Notes: generated by a model not told the origin, from the sequence alone. Counted from the first letter of the stretch, positions 8,596-17,365 are shown. The stretch is DNA of 64,000 bases from Scandinavium manionii (GCF_024764775.1 NZ_JALIGC010000032.1:62001-126000), one strand, 5' to 3'. Program-made: numbers and translations.

Positions 8596-9030
8596 TCAGT
8601 CTCTGGACTGCAGTTCGTTGATATTCTGTTCCAGCTTGCGAATAAGCCCAAGCAGTAAATCCAGTTCATCAGAAGAAATGCCCGCAAGGATTTCACCCCG
8701 CGTCTTGCGAATCACCGTCTCCATATCTTCGATCAACGGTTCGGCTTTCTCTGTCAGTTTAATGCGTTTAGCACGACGGTCATTTGCACAAGTCTGACGC
8801 GAAATCAGGCCCTTCTCTTCTAACTGATCCAACGTACGAACCAGTGAAGGCTGCTCAATCCCAATCGCTTTAGCCAGTTGAATTTGCGACTGTTCAGGCG
8901 GCAGCTGATGAATGTTATGCAGCGTGACCCAGTGAGTCTGCGTTAATTCCAGAGGTTTCAGGCGATGGTCAATTAAAGCACGCCAGATACGCACCAGCCG
9001 TGCCAGATCAGAACCCAGTGGCGATTCCAA
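8596..9030 (-). CDS. slyA: MarR-family transcriptional regulator SlyA
   Basis: A 144-residue winged-helix regulator nearly identical to E. coli/Salmonella SlyA. It binds TTAGCAAGCTAA-type sites, often countering H-NS. The recognition region IQLAKAIGIEQPSLVRTLDQLEEKGLI and the wing RQTCANDRRAKRI are intact. I choose the TTG at 9030 as start: AAGGAG is 6 bp before it, while the ATG two codons upstream (9036) directly abuts the Shine-Dalgarno sequence. E. coli slyA also uses TTG. It diverges from ydhI and has its own operator upstream. Confidence 0.95.
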   Translation of the reverse strand: MESPLGSDLARLVRIWRALIDHRLKPLELTQTHWVTLHNIHQLPPEQSQIQLAKAIGIEQPSLVRTLDQLEEKGLISRQTCANDRRAKRIKLTEKAEPLIEDMETVIRKTRGEILAGISSDELDLLLGLIRKLEQNINELQSRD

Positions 9031-9046
9031 TTTCATCTCCTTATAA

Positions 9047-9058
9047 TTAGCTTGCTAA
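9047..9058. promoter_or_regulatory. SlyA operator
   Basis: TTAGCTTGCTAA is the exact reverse complement of the SlyA consensus TTAGCAAGCTAA. It sits 17 bp upstream of the slyA TTG, within the divergent slyA-ydhIJK region, consistent with autoregulation. Confidence 0.8.
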
Positions 9059-9217
9059 GTTATTATACTGATTTTAGAATAGTGTGCAGCATTTAAATGC
9101 CCAAAACAAATGTATTGCCTTGTCCCCGCAGACTGACACAATGATTTACACTGATAATTATGATGGCGCATCGCGGCCCTCGACCCGCAACGATGCATTT
9201 GTAAAGGATTTTTGCTC

Positions 9218-9454
9218 GTGAAGCTGACGCTCAATACCTCGGGACTTCCCCTGCAGGACCTCATCGTCGGGGCCTCTATCTATTTTCCCCCGCTGTTCAA
9301 AGCAGTTATCCTGGGTTTTCTCATCTGGCTGCTCGCCCATCGCCAGCTGCGCGACTGGATGTACGCCGGTGACGTCTGGCATCCGCTGTTAATGGATCTT
9401 TCCCTGTTCGCGCTGGCGGTATGCCTGGCGTTGGTTTTGATTGTGGCGTGGTAA
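9218..9454 (+). CDS. ydhI: YdhI, small DUF1656 inner-membrane protein
   Basis: A 78-residue protein with two hydrophobic segments and the DUF1656 signature (YFPPLFKAV, HPLLMDLSLFALAVCLAL). Such proteins accompany membrane-fusion/FUSC efflux pairs (compare AaeX with AaeAB). The GTG at 9218 is chosen because AAAGGAT lies 8 bp upstream and the product MKLTLNTSG aligns with E. coli YdhI; a TTG two codons earlier is less well placed. It is the first gene of ydhIJK, in the divergon controlled by SlyA. The function of the efflux system is not defined. Confidence 0.9.
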   Translation: MKLTLNTSGLPLQDLIVGASIYFPPLFKAVILGFLIWLLAHRQLRDWMYAGDVWHPLLMDLSLFALAVCLALVLIVAW

Positions 9455-9462
9455 CTAACTCG

Positions 9463-10401
9463 ATGAAAAAAATAAAATATTTCTCCACGCTGCTGGTTGC
9501 AGCCCTGGCACTGATTGCTGTGTGGCTGGTCTGGAATTACTACATGCAGTCACCGTGGACCCGTGACGGAAAAATCCGCGCTGAGCAGGTCAGCATCACG
9601 CCGCAGGTTTCGGGCAGTATCATGGAACTGAATGTGAAGGATAACCAGCAGGTTAAAGCGGGTGATGTGCTGTTTCGCCTCGATGCCACACCGTTTCACA
9701 TCGCGGTGATGAATGCCCAGGCGCAACACGCTAAGGCTCTGTCTGATATGACAAAAGCGAAATCAGATATGGACAGAGCGCAGTCGGATATGGATAAGGC
9801 ACGACGTGAGGCCGATCGTCGTCGTCATTTGCCAAAAAACTTCATCTCTGCAGAAGACCTCGACACGGTTAACATCGCGCTGCAAACCGCCAAAGCCAAT
9901 GCCGAAGCTGCCAAAGCTAGCGTTGCCGCCGCCAAAGCCAATGCCGATGCCGCTAACGCCGCGCTGGAACACGCCAACTGGCAGCTATCGCAAACCGAGG
10001 TCAAAGCCCCGGTTGACGGCTGGGTAACCAACGTGTCCACTCGCACTGGCGATTACGCCGCCGTCGGCCACCCGGTATTCGCCCTCGTAGACAGCCATTC
10101 ATTCTATGTCGTGGGCTACTTCGAAGAAACCAAACTTCGTCACATAAAACCTGGCGTCAGCGCCAGCGTGGTACTTTACAGCAACGGACAGACGTTACAG
10201 GGTCACGTCGCCAGTATTGGGCGCGCCATCTCTGATCAGAGCGTTGGCCCGGAGGGTAGCCTGATTGCCGATGTCAAACCGACCATTCCGTGGGTGCGCC
10301 TGGCCCAACGCGTGCCGGTGCGTATCGAGTTCGATAAGCTGCCAGACGATATTATTCTGGTGTCGGGTACCACTTGCACCGTGTCGATTGGCTCTCTGTA
10401 A
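9463..10401 (+). CDS. ydhJ: YdhJ, HlyD-family membrane fusion protein
   Basis: A 312-residue periplasmic adaptor. It has an N-terminal membrane anchor (residues about 7-25), a lipoyl-like half (SITPQVSGSIMELNV and KAGDVLFRLDATPF), a long Ala/Lys-rich alpha-helical hairpin (about residues 85-175, regularly spaced KAN/AAK heptads), then the second lipoyl half (KAPVDGWVTNVSTRTGDY) and a beta-barrel. This is the AaeA/EmrA type. It lies between ydhI (8-bp gap) and ydhK (TAATG overlap), forming a putative SlyA-controlled efflux operon. Confidence 0.92.
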   Translation: MKKIKYFSTLLVAALALIAVWLVWNYYMQSPWTRDGKIRAEQVSITPQVSGSIMELNVKDNQQVKAGDVLFRLDATPFHIAVMNAQAQHAKALSDMTKAKSDMDRAQSDMDKARREADRRRHLPKNFISAEDLDTVNIALQTAKANAEAAKASVAAAKANADAANAALEHANWQLSQTEVKAPVDGWVTNVSTRTGDYAAVGHPVFALVDSHSFYVVGYFEETKLRHIKPGVSASVVLYSNGQTLQGHVASIGRAISDQSVGPEGSLIADVKPTIPWVRLAQRVPVRIEFDKLPDDIILVSGTTCTVSIGSL

Positions 10402-12425
10402 TGACCCTACAGGCCCTCAACTGGCGGTCGCTGCCGTGGATTAAAGCGACCCGTCCGCAATGGCGATATGCGCTACGCAACGGCATCGCCATGTGTCTGG
10501 CCCTGAGTTTTGCGTATTACATCAATCTCGACCAGCCCTACTGGGCAATGACCTCCGCCGCTGTGGTGAGTTTCCCCACCGTCGGGGGGGTTATCAGTAA
10601 AAGCCTCGGGCGAATCGCCGGCAGTCTGCTCGGTGCCGTCGCTGCGATCCTGATTGCCGGACACACCATGACTGACCCCTGGCTTTTCCTGCTGGGGCTA
10701 TCGGCGTGGATCGCCTTTTGCACCTGGACCTGCGCGATGTACATGAATAACGCCGCGTATGCGTTCCAGTTGGCGGGATACACCTGCGCCATCATCGCCT
10801 TCCCAATGGTCAATCTGGTGGATGCCACCCATCTTTGGGATATCGCGCAGGCCCGCGTCTGTGAAGTTGTCCTCGGGATTTTGTGCGGCGCGATGATGAT
10901 GATGATCCTGCCCAGCACCTCCGATGGCACTACGCTTCTGACCGCCCTGAAAAACATGCACGCGCGCATTCTGGAACATGCCAGCCTACTGTGGCAGCCG
11001 GATACCACGGATGCGATTCGTACCGCTCATGAGAGCGTCATCGGTCAGATCCTGACCATGAACCTGTTACGCATTCAGGCATTCTGGAGCCATTATCGTT
11101 TCCGACGCCAGAACAGCCTACTGAACTATCTGTTACACCAGCAATTACGCCTGACCAGCGTGATTTCCAGCCTGCGCCGGATGTTGATTAACTGGCCTGA
11201 ATCCCCCGCCAATACCCGCGATGTGCTCGAAAAATTATTTGCCGAGCTCGCGAGAACGGATGCCAATACGTATTCCGTCGCACGGATAATCGCGCCGCTG
11301 GCCCCACGCAATCCGATGGATTACCGGCATCAGGCGTTCTGGCAGCGACTGCGCTATTTTTGCCGGCTTTATTTGACCTCCAGTCGTTGGCTGAAACGAC
11401 TGGAAAATGCTTCAGCGATCACTGAGTTTGACGTCCCGGCGGCGCCAGCGCTGACCCGACGAACCGACCACGCCGAAGCGCTGTGGAACGGGCTGCGCAC
11501 CTTTTTCGCGCTGATTATGGTCGGGGCATGGACCATCAATACCCAATGGACATCCGGTCCTGCGGCGCTGACCCTGGCGGCAATTTGCTGCGTACTGTTT
11601 TCAACGTCGCCCTCACCGTTCAATTCCCTGACGTTGCTGCTGCGCACGCTGCTTTGGCTCTCGCTGTTCAGCTTTGCAGTAAAGTTTGGCCTGATGGTGC
11701 AAATCAGTGACCTCTGGCAATTCCTGCTGTTTCTGTTCCCCCTGCTGGTCACCATGCAACTGTTCAAATTACAGATGCCGAAATACGCGGGGCTGTGGGG
11801 ACAACTGGTGGTATTTATGGGCTCGTTTATCTCGGTCACCAACCCGCCAGTATATGATTTTGCAGGATTTCTCAATGATAACCTGGCGAAAATTATCGGC
11901 GTAGGTATGGCATGGCTGGCCTTTGCGGTGCTGAAACCGGGCTCTGACGCGCGTAAAAGTCGGCGTCATATTCAGTCGTTACGTCGTCACTTTATTGATC
12001 AGCTGAGTCGTCGCCCTCAGCAAAGTGAGCATGAGTTTGAATCGCTGGTTTATCACTACATCAGCCAGCTCAGTAATAGCCAGGATGCCCTTGCCCGCCG
12101 CTGGCTGCTGCGCTGGGGGGTGGTGTTGCTCAACTGTTCCCACGTGGTCTGGCAGTTACGTGATTGGGAAACACGTTCCGATCCGCTGGTGCAGGTCCGG
12201 GATCTGTGCATCAGTCTGCTGCGGGATGTAATGAGCGAACGCGGCGTCCAGCAGCGCCCGCTGGCATCTACGCTGAGCGAGTTAAAGCGGATTTACGAAA
12301 CCTTAGGCCATCACCACCAACCTGCTGCCAGAGAACTGGCGGCGATAGTCTGGCGGCTTTACTGTTCTCTGTTACAGCTTGAACAGGCCCCGGTAGCGGG
12401 CACCCTCACCGAAAGAACTACTTGA
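10401..12425 (+). CDS. ydhK: YdhK, FUSC-family (AaeB-like) inner-membrane efflux component
   Basis: A 674-residue protein of the fusaric-acid-resistance/AaeB family. It has two repeats of about six membrane segments (about residues 35-180 and 365-515), each followed by a soluble domain. The N-terminal YWAMTSAAVVSFPTVGGVISKSLGRIAGSLLGA is typical. The start is the ATG at 10401, overlapping the ydhJ stop (TAATG); the product begins MTLQALNWRSLPW as in E. coli YdhK. The last 8 bp overlap the convergent sodC gene. Confidence 0.93.
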   Translation: MTLQALNWRSLPWIKATRPQWRYALRNGIAMCLALSFAYYINLDQPYWAMTSAAVVSFPTVGGVISKSLGRIAGSLLGAVAAILIAGHTMTDPWLFLLGLSAWIAFCTWTCAMYMNNAAYAFQLAGYTCAIIAFPMVNLVDATHLWDIAQARVCEVVLGILCGAMMMMILPSTSDGTTLLTALKNMHARILEHASLLWQPDTTDAIRTAHESVIGQILTMNLLRIQAFWSHYRFRRQNSLLNYLLHQQLRLTSVISSLRRMLINWPESPANTRDVLEKLFAELARTDANTYSVARIIAPLAPRNPMDYRHQAFWQRLRYFCRLYLTSSRWLKRLENASAITEFDVPAAPALTRRTDHAEALWNGLRTFFALIMVGAWTINTQWTSGPAALTLAAICCVLFSTSPSPFNSLTLLLRTLLWLSLFSFAVKFGLMVQISDLWQFLLFLFPLLVTMQLFKLQMPKYAGLWGQLVVFMGSFISVTNPPVYDFAGFLNDNLAKIIGVGMAWLAFAVLKPGSDARKSRRHIQSLRRHFIDQLSRRPQQSEHEFESLVYHYISQLSNSQDALARRWLLRWGVVLLNCSHVVWQLRDWETRSDPLVQVRDLCISLLRDVMSERGVQQRPLASTLSELKRIYETLGHHHQPAARELAAIVWRLYCSLLQLEQAPVAGTLTERTT

Positions 12426-12939
12426 TAACCCCACAGGCATAGCGCACGCCGCCACCGCCGAGCGGTTTCGGCTGATCGGACATGTTATCTCCACCGACGT
12501 GGATCATCAGGGCCTTGCCTTTCACTTCATCGAGTTTTTTCAGACGCGGCGCCAGCACGGGCTGCGTGGCTTTCCCCTCTTTATCCACCACCAGCACGGG
12601 CAAATCACCTAAATGCCCCATTCCGGCGGGTCCTTCGTGTTTACCGGTATGATCCGGGTCCAGATGACCACCCGCAGCTTCGGCCGCACTGGCTTTACCC
12701 TCTTTAATTGCAGGCTGGCAGCTACCGTTGGCATGTACGTGGAAACCGTGCTCGCCGGGAGGCAATGCTTTAAGGTCAGGGGAAAATTCGAGGCCTTTAT
12801 CGGTTTCGGTGATTTTTACTTCACCAATGGACTGTCCGACGGCTTGCGGGGTGACAAGATTCATTTCCACTTCCGTGCTGGCCGCGTATGCGCCGCTTGA
12901 AATGGCAAGAGTCAGTAACGTGAGCGTAATGCGCTTCAT
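12418..12939 (-). CDS. sodC: Periplasmic Cu/Zn superoxide dismutase
   Basis: A 173-residue protein, same length as E. coli SodC. A Sec signal peptide (about residues 1-19, ending AYA) precedes the mature enzyme. Metal ligands are recognisable in GEHGFHVHANGSC (Cu His pair) and GGHLDPDHTGKHEGPAGMGHLGD (bridging and Zn His, Asp). The disulphide cysteines (NGSC and YACGVIK) are both present. It dismutates superoxide in the periplasm. Its 3' end overlaps ydhK by 8 bp, tail to tail. Confidence 0.96.
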   Translation of the reverse strand: MKRITLTLLTLAISSGAYAASTEVEMNLVTPQAVGQSIGEVKITETDKGLEFSPDLKALPPGEHGFHVHANGSCQPAIKEGKASAAEAAGGHLDPDHTGKHEGPAGMGHLGDLPVLVVDKEGKATQPVLAPRLKKLDEVKGKALMIHVGGDNMSDQPKPLGGGGVRYACGVIK

Positions 12940-13018
12940 AGTACCTCCAAAAAAAAGTGTCCCTGGTAAGTCTAAACCAGGAACACCTTTCTGGACGGAA
13001 CATCAGCGCAAAGCGTGA

Positions 13019-13915
13019 TTACGGTACGTCGTAACCCAGCGCGGCTTTACGAATACGGAACCACTGCTGACGGGTCATTTCGAGGTGCTCAGCAACAATC
13101 GCAGAACGCACGCGCTCGATTTTGCCGGAGCCGATAATTGGCAGTGGCTGAGACGGCAGACGCATCACCCAGGCGTAAACCACCTGTTCAATGCTTTCCG
13201 CGTTCAGTTCTGTCGCTACGTTGGCAAGCTCTTCGCGCAGTGGGGCAAATTTGTCGTCATTGAACAGGCTACCGCCACCCAGGCACGACCACGCCATCGG
13301 TCGCACGCGCAGCTGTTGCAGCTGATCGAGCGTGCCGTCCAACAGTAGCGGCTGGTGAACCGGAGAAAGTTCGACCTGGTTAGTCGCCAGAGTAAACGGC
13401 AGACGTGATTGCAGCAGCGAGAATTGCGCCGGGGTAAAGTTAGACACGCCGAAATGACGCACTTTGCCACTCTGATGCAGCTCGGTGAAAGCTTCAGCCA
13501 CTTCGTCTGCATCCATCAGCGGATCGGGGCGATGGATCAGCAGCAGGTCCAGATAGTCGGTGGCCAGATGGGTCAGGGACTGCTCGGCGCTGCGAACGAT
13601 GTGGGATTTATCGGTGATATAGTGCCCGATAGCGTGTTCAGGTTTTGCGGTGGTCGCAATTCCGCATTTGCTGACCACTTCCATACGCGAACGCAGCTGC
13701 GGAGCCAGCTTCAAGGCTTCGCCAAACGCGGCTTCGCACAGATAACCGCCATAGATATCGGCGTGATCGACGGTGGTAATACCGAGGTCGAGATGCTCTT
13801 CAATAAAGCTGACCAGCTGCTGCGGGGACATGTTCCAGTCCATCAGACGCCAGTAGCCCATTACGAAGCGGGAGAATTCCGGGCCATTTGGCGCGAGAGT
13901 AATACGCTGAACCAT
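13019..13915 (-). CDS. ydhF: YdhF, aldo/keto reductase family oxidoreductase
   Basis: A 298-residue TIM-barrel aldo/keto reductase, same length as E. coli YdhF. Signature pieces are GITTVDHADIYGGY (catalytic Asp and Tyr), DLLLIHRPDPLMDADEV, RHFGVSNFTPAQF, and a C-terminal NADPH site (PLPIIGSGKIERVRSAI). The physiological substrate is unknown. It follows the sodC-ydhF order of E. coli on the same strand. Confidence 0.93.
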   Translation of the reverse strand: MVQRITLAPNGPEFSRFVMGYWRLMDWNMSPQQLVSFIEEHLDLGITTVDHADIYGGYLCEAAFGEALKLAPQLRSRMEVVSKCGIATTAKPEHAIGHYITDKSHIVRSAEQSLTHLATDYLDLLLIHRPDPLMDADEVAEAFTELHQSGKVRHFGVSNFTPAQFSLLQSRLPFTLATNQVELSPVHQPLLLDGTLDQLQQLRVRPMAWSCLGGGSLFNDDKFAPLREELANVATELNAESIEQVVYAWVMRLPSQPLPIIGSGKIERVRSAIVAEHLEMTRQQWFRIRKAALGYDVP

Positions 13916-13964
13916 ACGAGCTTCCTCAACTGAAAAATTTCATCGAGTATACGCACATTTAGCA

Positions 13965-14204
13965 TTAAAACAGTGAAGGCTGATCAGGTTCTTCAGGTAA
14001 AGCAGATTTGTTTGCGCGGATTTTGCGCAGCAGACGTTGACGGCAGAGGCGCAGCACCTCCTGCTTTTGAGCATCATTGAAATTTTGCCAGTGGAAGCGT
14101 TCGTCGCGGCTGCGCATACAACCCCGGCAATACCCGCGTTCATCGGACTGACAAATCCCCCGGCACGGACTCTGTACCGGGAAAAACTCCAGTTGTTCTG
14201 CCAC
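13965..14204 (-). CDS. ydhL: YdhL, DUF1289 small cysteine-rich protein
   Basis: A 79-residue protein with the DUF1289 pattern PCRGICQSDERGYCRGC, in which four cysteines (C-x3-C-x7-C-x2-C) could bind a metal or cluster. It matches E. coli YdhL in length and sequence. The ATG at 14204 is used; the longer frame to 14269 adds unrelated residues. Function unknown; it sits just upstream of ydhF and divergent from nemR, whose operator lies about 80 bp away. Confidence 0.9.
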   Translation of the reverse strand: MAEQLEFFPVQSPCRGICQSDERGYCRGCMRSRDERFHWQNFNDAQKQEVLRLCRQRLLRKIRANKSALPEEPDQPSLF

Positions 14205-14286
14205 GCCGACCCCCCTGTTATCTGCATACTCTCATTGAAGCCTGATAATGCGCATCCTGCAACCAGCAATCATTTATCTCTTGCAT

Positions 14287-14302
14287 TAGACCGATCGGTC
14301 TA
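14287..14302. promoter_or_regulatory. NemR operator (primary)
   Basis: TAGACCGATCGGTCTA is a perfect 16-bp palindrome 15 bp before the nemR ATG. It matches the known NemR box of E. coli (TAGACC-N4-GGTCTA). Confidence 0.9.
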
Positions 14303-14317
14303 CTACATTTAACCCCC

Positions 14318-14917
14318 ATGAACAAACATACCGAACACGACACCCGCGAACATATCCTCGCTACCGGCGAGCGTTTATGTATGCACCGCGGCTTTACCGG
14401 AATGGGACTTAGCGAGCTGCTGAAAACGGCAGAAGTGCCAAAAGGCTCGTTTTATCACTATTTCCGCTCTAAAGAAGCGTTTGGTGTTGCGATGCTTGAG
14501 CGCCACTACGCAGACTATCACCAACGTCTGTCTGAGCATTTTGCCCATGGAGAAGGCAACTACCGCGACCGTCTACTGGCCTATTACCAGCACACGCTGA
14601 ACCAGTTTTGTCAGCAAGGCATTATCAGCGGTTGTCTGACGGTAAAACTGTCAGCCGAAGTGTGTGACCTCTCCGAAGTGATGCGCACGGAAATGAATAA
14701 AGGCGCCAGTCAGATTATTGTTCTGCTGTCCCATGCGCTTGAAGAAGGACGTAAAGAGAAAAGCCTCACCATTTTCGGTGACGCCCATACCCAGGCCGAA
14801 GTGCTGTATTCGCTGTGGCTGGGGGCCAATCTTCAGGCCAAAATTTCTCGCAGTGCGACGCCGCTCGAAAGCGCGCTCGAACATGCGAAGACCATGATTG
14901 CCGCGCCTGGCCCATAA
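14318..14917 (+). CDS. nemR: TetR-family repressor NemR
   Basis: A 199-residue TetR-type repressor. The N-terminal HTH is MGLSELLKTAEVPKGSFYHYFRSKEAFGVAML. The redox-sensing cysteine region HTLNQFCQQGIISGCLTVKLSAEVCDLSE is conserved; in E. coli a Cys-Lys pair (Cys106, Lys175) senses HOCl and reactive carbonyls. It represses nemRA-gloA for defence against N-ethylmaleimide, methylglyoxal and bleach. It is followed by nemA and gloA in the same order. Confidence 0.95.
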   Translation: MNKHTEHDTREHILATGERLCMHRGFTGMGLSELLKTAEVPKGSFYHYFRSKEAFGVAMLERHYADYHQRLSEHFAHGEGNYRDRLLAYYQHTLNQFCQQGIISGCLTVKLSAEVCDLSEVMRTEMNKGASQIIVLLSHALEEGRKEKSLTIFGDAHTQAEVLYSLWLGANLQAKISRSATPLESALEHAKTMIAAPGP

Positions 14918-14942
14918 CAGGCGTTTTTATTTATCGATTTAC

Positions 14943-14957
14943 TAGACGACCGGTCTA
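14943..14957. promoter_or_regulatory. Degenerate NemR-like site before nemA
   Basis: TAGACGACCGGTCTA has both NemR half-sites (TAGAC and GGTCTA), but one base shorter than the primary operator. It lies 17 bp before the nemA start, overlapping the leader. Confidence 0.5.
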
Positions 14958-14974
14958 TTCAGGAGTCATGCACT

Positions 14975-16072
14975 ATGTCACAACACAAACTGTTTACCCC
15001 GCTCAAGGTTGGTGCTGTCACGCTGCCTAACCGCGTACTGATGGCCCCGCTGACGCGTCTTCGCAGCATCGAGCCTGGCGACATCCCTACTCCATTGATG
15101 GGTGAATACTATCGCCAGCGCGCGAGTTCCGGGCTGATTATCTCTGAAGCGACGCAGATTTCTGCTCAGGCGAAAGGCTACGCGGGCGCACCTGGCCTGC
15201 ACAGCCCAGAACAAATTGCCGCGTGGACAAAAATCACCGCAGGCGTACATGCTGAAAACGGTCACATCGCCGTTCAGCTGTGGCACACCGGCCGTATTTC
15301 GCATAACAGCCTCCAGCCTGGCGGCCAGGCGCCGGTTGCACCATCTGCGCTGAGCGCGGGCACCCGCACTTCCCTGCGTGATGCTAACGGCCACGCCACT
15401 CGCGAAGATACCTCTGTACCGCGCGCGCTGGAACTAGAAGAAATCCCGGGCATCGTTGACGATTTCCGCCAGGCGGTGGCGAACGCTCGAGAAGCCGGTT
15501 TCGACCTCGTCGAACTACACTCCGCGCACGGCTACCTGCTGCACCAGTTCCTGTCGCCATCAGCAAACCAGCGTACCGATCAGTACGGTGGCAGCATTGA
15601 AAACCGCGCCCGTCTGGTGCTGGAAGTGGTCGACGCCGTCAGCAAAGAGTGGAGCGCGGATCGCATCGGGATCCGTGTTTCGCCGATTGGTTCTTTCCAG
15701 AATACCGACAACGGCCCGAATGAAGAAGCCGATGCGCTGTATCTGATTGAAGAACTGGGCAAACGCGGCATCGCTTACCTGCACATGTCTGAGCCAGACT
15801 GGGCCGGTGGTCAGCCTTATACCGAAGCATTCCGTCGTAAAGTACGCGAACGTTTCCACGGCCCAATTATCGGTGCCGGTGCGTACACTCCGGAAAAAGC
15901 AGAAGATCTGATTGCTAAAGGTCTGATTGATGCAGTGGCATTTGGTCGCGCATACATCGCAAACCCGGACCTGGTTGCACGTCTGGAGCGTAAAGCGGAA
16001 CTGAACCCGCAGCGCCCGGAAAGCTTCTACGGCGGCGGCGCGGAAGGCTATACTGATTACCCTACGCTCTAA
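14975..16072 (+). CDS. nemA: N-ethylmaleimide reductase NemA (Old Yellow Enzyme family)
   Basis: A 365-residue FMN-dependent ene-reductase, same length as E. coli NemA. It reduces activated C=C bonds and nitro compounds with NADPH. Visible motifs are LMAPLTRLRSIEPGDIPTP (FMN site), QLWHTGRISH, the substrate-binding His-x-x-His-type segment DLVELHSAHGYLLHQFLSP, and GAYTPEKAEDLI...DAVAFGRAYIANPDL near the FMN phosphate. AGGAG lies 7 bp before the ATG. It is co-transcribed with nemR and gloA. Confidence 0.96.
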   Translation: MSQHKLFTPLKVGAVTLPNRVLMAPLTRLRSIEPGDIPTPLMGEYYRQRASSGLIISEATQISAQAKGYAGAPGLHSPEQIAAWTKITAGVHAENGHIAVQLWHTGRISHNSLQPGGQAPVAPSALSAGTRTSLRDANGHATREDTSVPRALELEEIPGIVDDFRQAVANAREAGFDLVELHSAHGYLLHQFLSPSANQRTDQYGGSIENRARLVLEVVDAVSKEWSADRIGIRVSPIGSFQNTDNGPNEEADALYLIEELGKRGIAYLHMSEPDWAGGQPYTEAFRRKVRERFHGPIIGAGAYTPEKAEDLIAKGLIDAVAFGRAYIANPDLVARLERKAELNPQRPESFYGGGAEGYTDYPTL

Positions 16073-16083
16073 TCCCCGCATTG

Positions 16084-16107
16084 ATAGCGGCGGGCATCCG
16101 CCGCTAT
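16084..16107. repeat. Strong intergenic hairpin between nemA and gloA
   Basis: ATAGCGGCGG (16084-16093) pairs perfectly with CCGCCGCTAT (16098-16107). No T tract follows, so it is not a classical terminator. It could lower read-through into gloA or protect the nemRA mRNA. Confidence 0.6.
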
Positions 16108-16150
16108 ACTGATTGTCCTGCTTTATAAACAATATGATAAGGGGAAGACT

Positions 16151-16558
16151 ATGCGCCTACTTCACACCATGCTGCGTGTTGGCAATCTGCAACGTTCCAT
16201 CGAGTTTTACACCAACGTACTGGGCATGAAGCTGCTGCGCACCAGCGAAAACCCGGAATACAAATATTCACTCGCCTTTGTCGGCTACGGCCCGGAGAGT
16301 GAAGAGGCGGTCATCGAACTGACCTATAACTGGGACGTTGAAAGCTACGATCTCGGCACCGCTTACGGCCATATCGCGCTGAGCGTAGATGACGCCGCAG
16401 AAGCCTGTGAACGCATCCGCAATAACGGCGGCAACGTAACCCGCGAAGCCGGCCCGGTAAAAGGCGGCACCACCGTTATTGCCTTTGTCGAAGATCCAGA
16501 TGGCTATAAAATCGAACTGATTGAAGCCAAAGACGCCGGTAAAGGTCTTGGTCATTAA
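16151..16558 (+). CDS. gloA: Glyoxalase I (lactoylglutathione lyase)
   Basis: A 135-residue Ni/Zn metalloenzyme, same length as E. coli GloA. It isomerises the methylglyoxal-glutathione hemithioacetal to S-lactoylglutathione. The VOC repeat starts RLLHTMLRVGNLQRSIEFY (His5 ligand). Further ligands lie in EEAVIELTYNWD (Glu56 region), GTAYGHIALSVDD (His74) and DPDGYKIELIEAKD (Glu122 region). It completes the electrophile-defence unit nemRA-gloA. Confidence 0.96.
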   Translation: MRLLHTMLRVGNLQRSIEFYTNVLGMKLLRTSENPEYKYSLAFVGYGPESEEAVIELTYNWDVESYDLGTAYGHIALSVDDAAEACERIRNNGGNVTREAGPVKGGTTVIAFVEDPDGYKIELIEAKDAGKGLGH

Positions 16559-16565
16559 GACTCCC

Positions 16566-16590
16566 TGGGTGCTACGGCACCCATTTTTTT
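16566..16590 (+). terminator. Intrinsic terminator of gloA
   Basis: TGGGTGC pairs with GCACCCA around TACG, followed by seven T residues. Confidence 0.9.
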
Positions 16591-16665
16591 GCTCCCGCCT
16601 CTGCTGCAACCGCTGGCAAAATTTGCCATAATGCGCGCTACTTTTTGTAAGCCTAAGAGATACTG

Positions 16666-17322
16666 ATGTCCGACAACGCTCAACGCAATGCTCTGTGCGA
16701 CCGCTTCCGTGGTTTTTATCCTGTAGTTATAGATGTAGAAACAGCGGGCTTTAACGCCAAAACGGATGCGCTGCTGGAAGTCGCCGCCGTGACGTTAAAA
16801 ATGGACGAAGACGGCTGGTTGATGCCGGACAGCACACTGCATTTCCATGTTGAACCGTTTGAAGGCGCGAATCTGGTCCCGGAAGCGTTGGCGTTTAATG
16901 GCATTGATCCTAATGACCCTGCGCGCGGTGCCGTCAGCGAATACGACGCCCTGCACGCCATCTATAAAGAAATACGTAAAGGCATGAAGGATCAGGAGTG
17001 CAATCGGGCAATCATGGTGGCGCACAACGCCACGTTCGATCACAGCTTTATGATGGCCGCCTCTGAGCGCGCCGGGCTGAAACGCAATCCGTTCCACCCG
17101 TTTGTGACTTTTGATACCGCCGCCCTGAGCGGGCTGGCACTGGGGCAAACCGTGTTGTCGAAAGCCTGCCTGGCTGCAGGAATGGAATTTGACGGCAATA
17201 AAGCGCACTCCGCTTTGTACGATACCGAACAGACGGCGCAGCTGTTTTGCGAAATCGTCAACCGCTGGAAACGCCTGGGCGGCTGGCCGTTACCGTTGCC
17301 AGAAGGCGAAAGCGAAGAATAA
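16666..17322 (+). CDS. rnt: Ribonuclease T
   Basis: A 218-residue DEDDh 3'-5' exoribonuclease that trims tRNA and rRNA 3' ends and turns over tRNA CCA. ExoI (DVETAGF, with DxE), ExoII (AHNATFDHSFMM) and ExoIII (HSALYDTEQTA, with the catalytic His) are intact. In E. coli the helicase gene lhr follows; here rnt is followed directly by a terminator and the convergent grxD. Confidence 0.96.
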   Translation: MSDNAQRNALCDRFRGFYPVVIDVETAGFNAKTDALLEVAAVTLKMDEDGWLMPDSTLHFHVEPFEGANLVPEALAFNGIDPNDPARGAVSEYDALHAIYKEIRKGMKDQECNRAIMVAHNATFDHSFMMAASERAGLKRNPFHPFVTFDTAALSGLALGQTVLSKACLAAGMEFDGNKAHSALYDTEQTAQLFCEIVNRWKRLGGWPLPLPEGESEE

Positions 17323-17323
17323 A

Positions 17324-17350
17324 AAAAAGCGACCGAGGGTCGCTTTTTTA
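17324..17350. terminator. Bidirectional terminator between rnt and grxD
   Basis: AAAAAGCGACC and GGTCGCTTTTT form a perfect stem (loop GAG) with flanking A and T tracts. Confidence 0.9.
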
Positions 17351-17365
17351 TTGCCAGTCAAAAAC

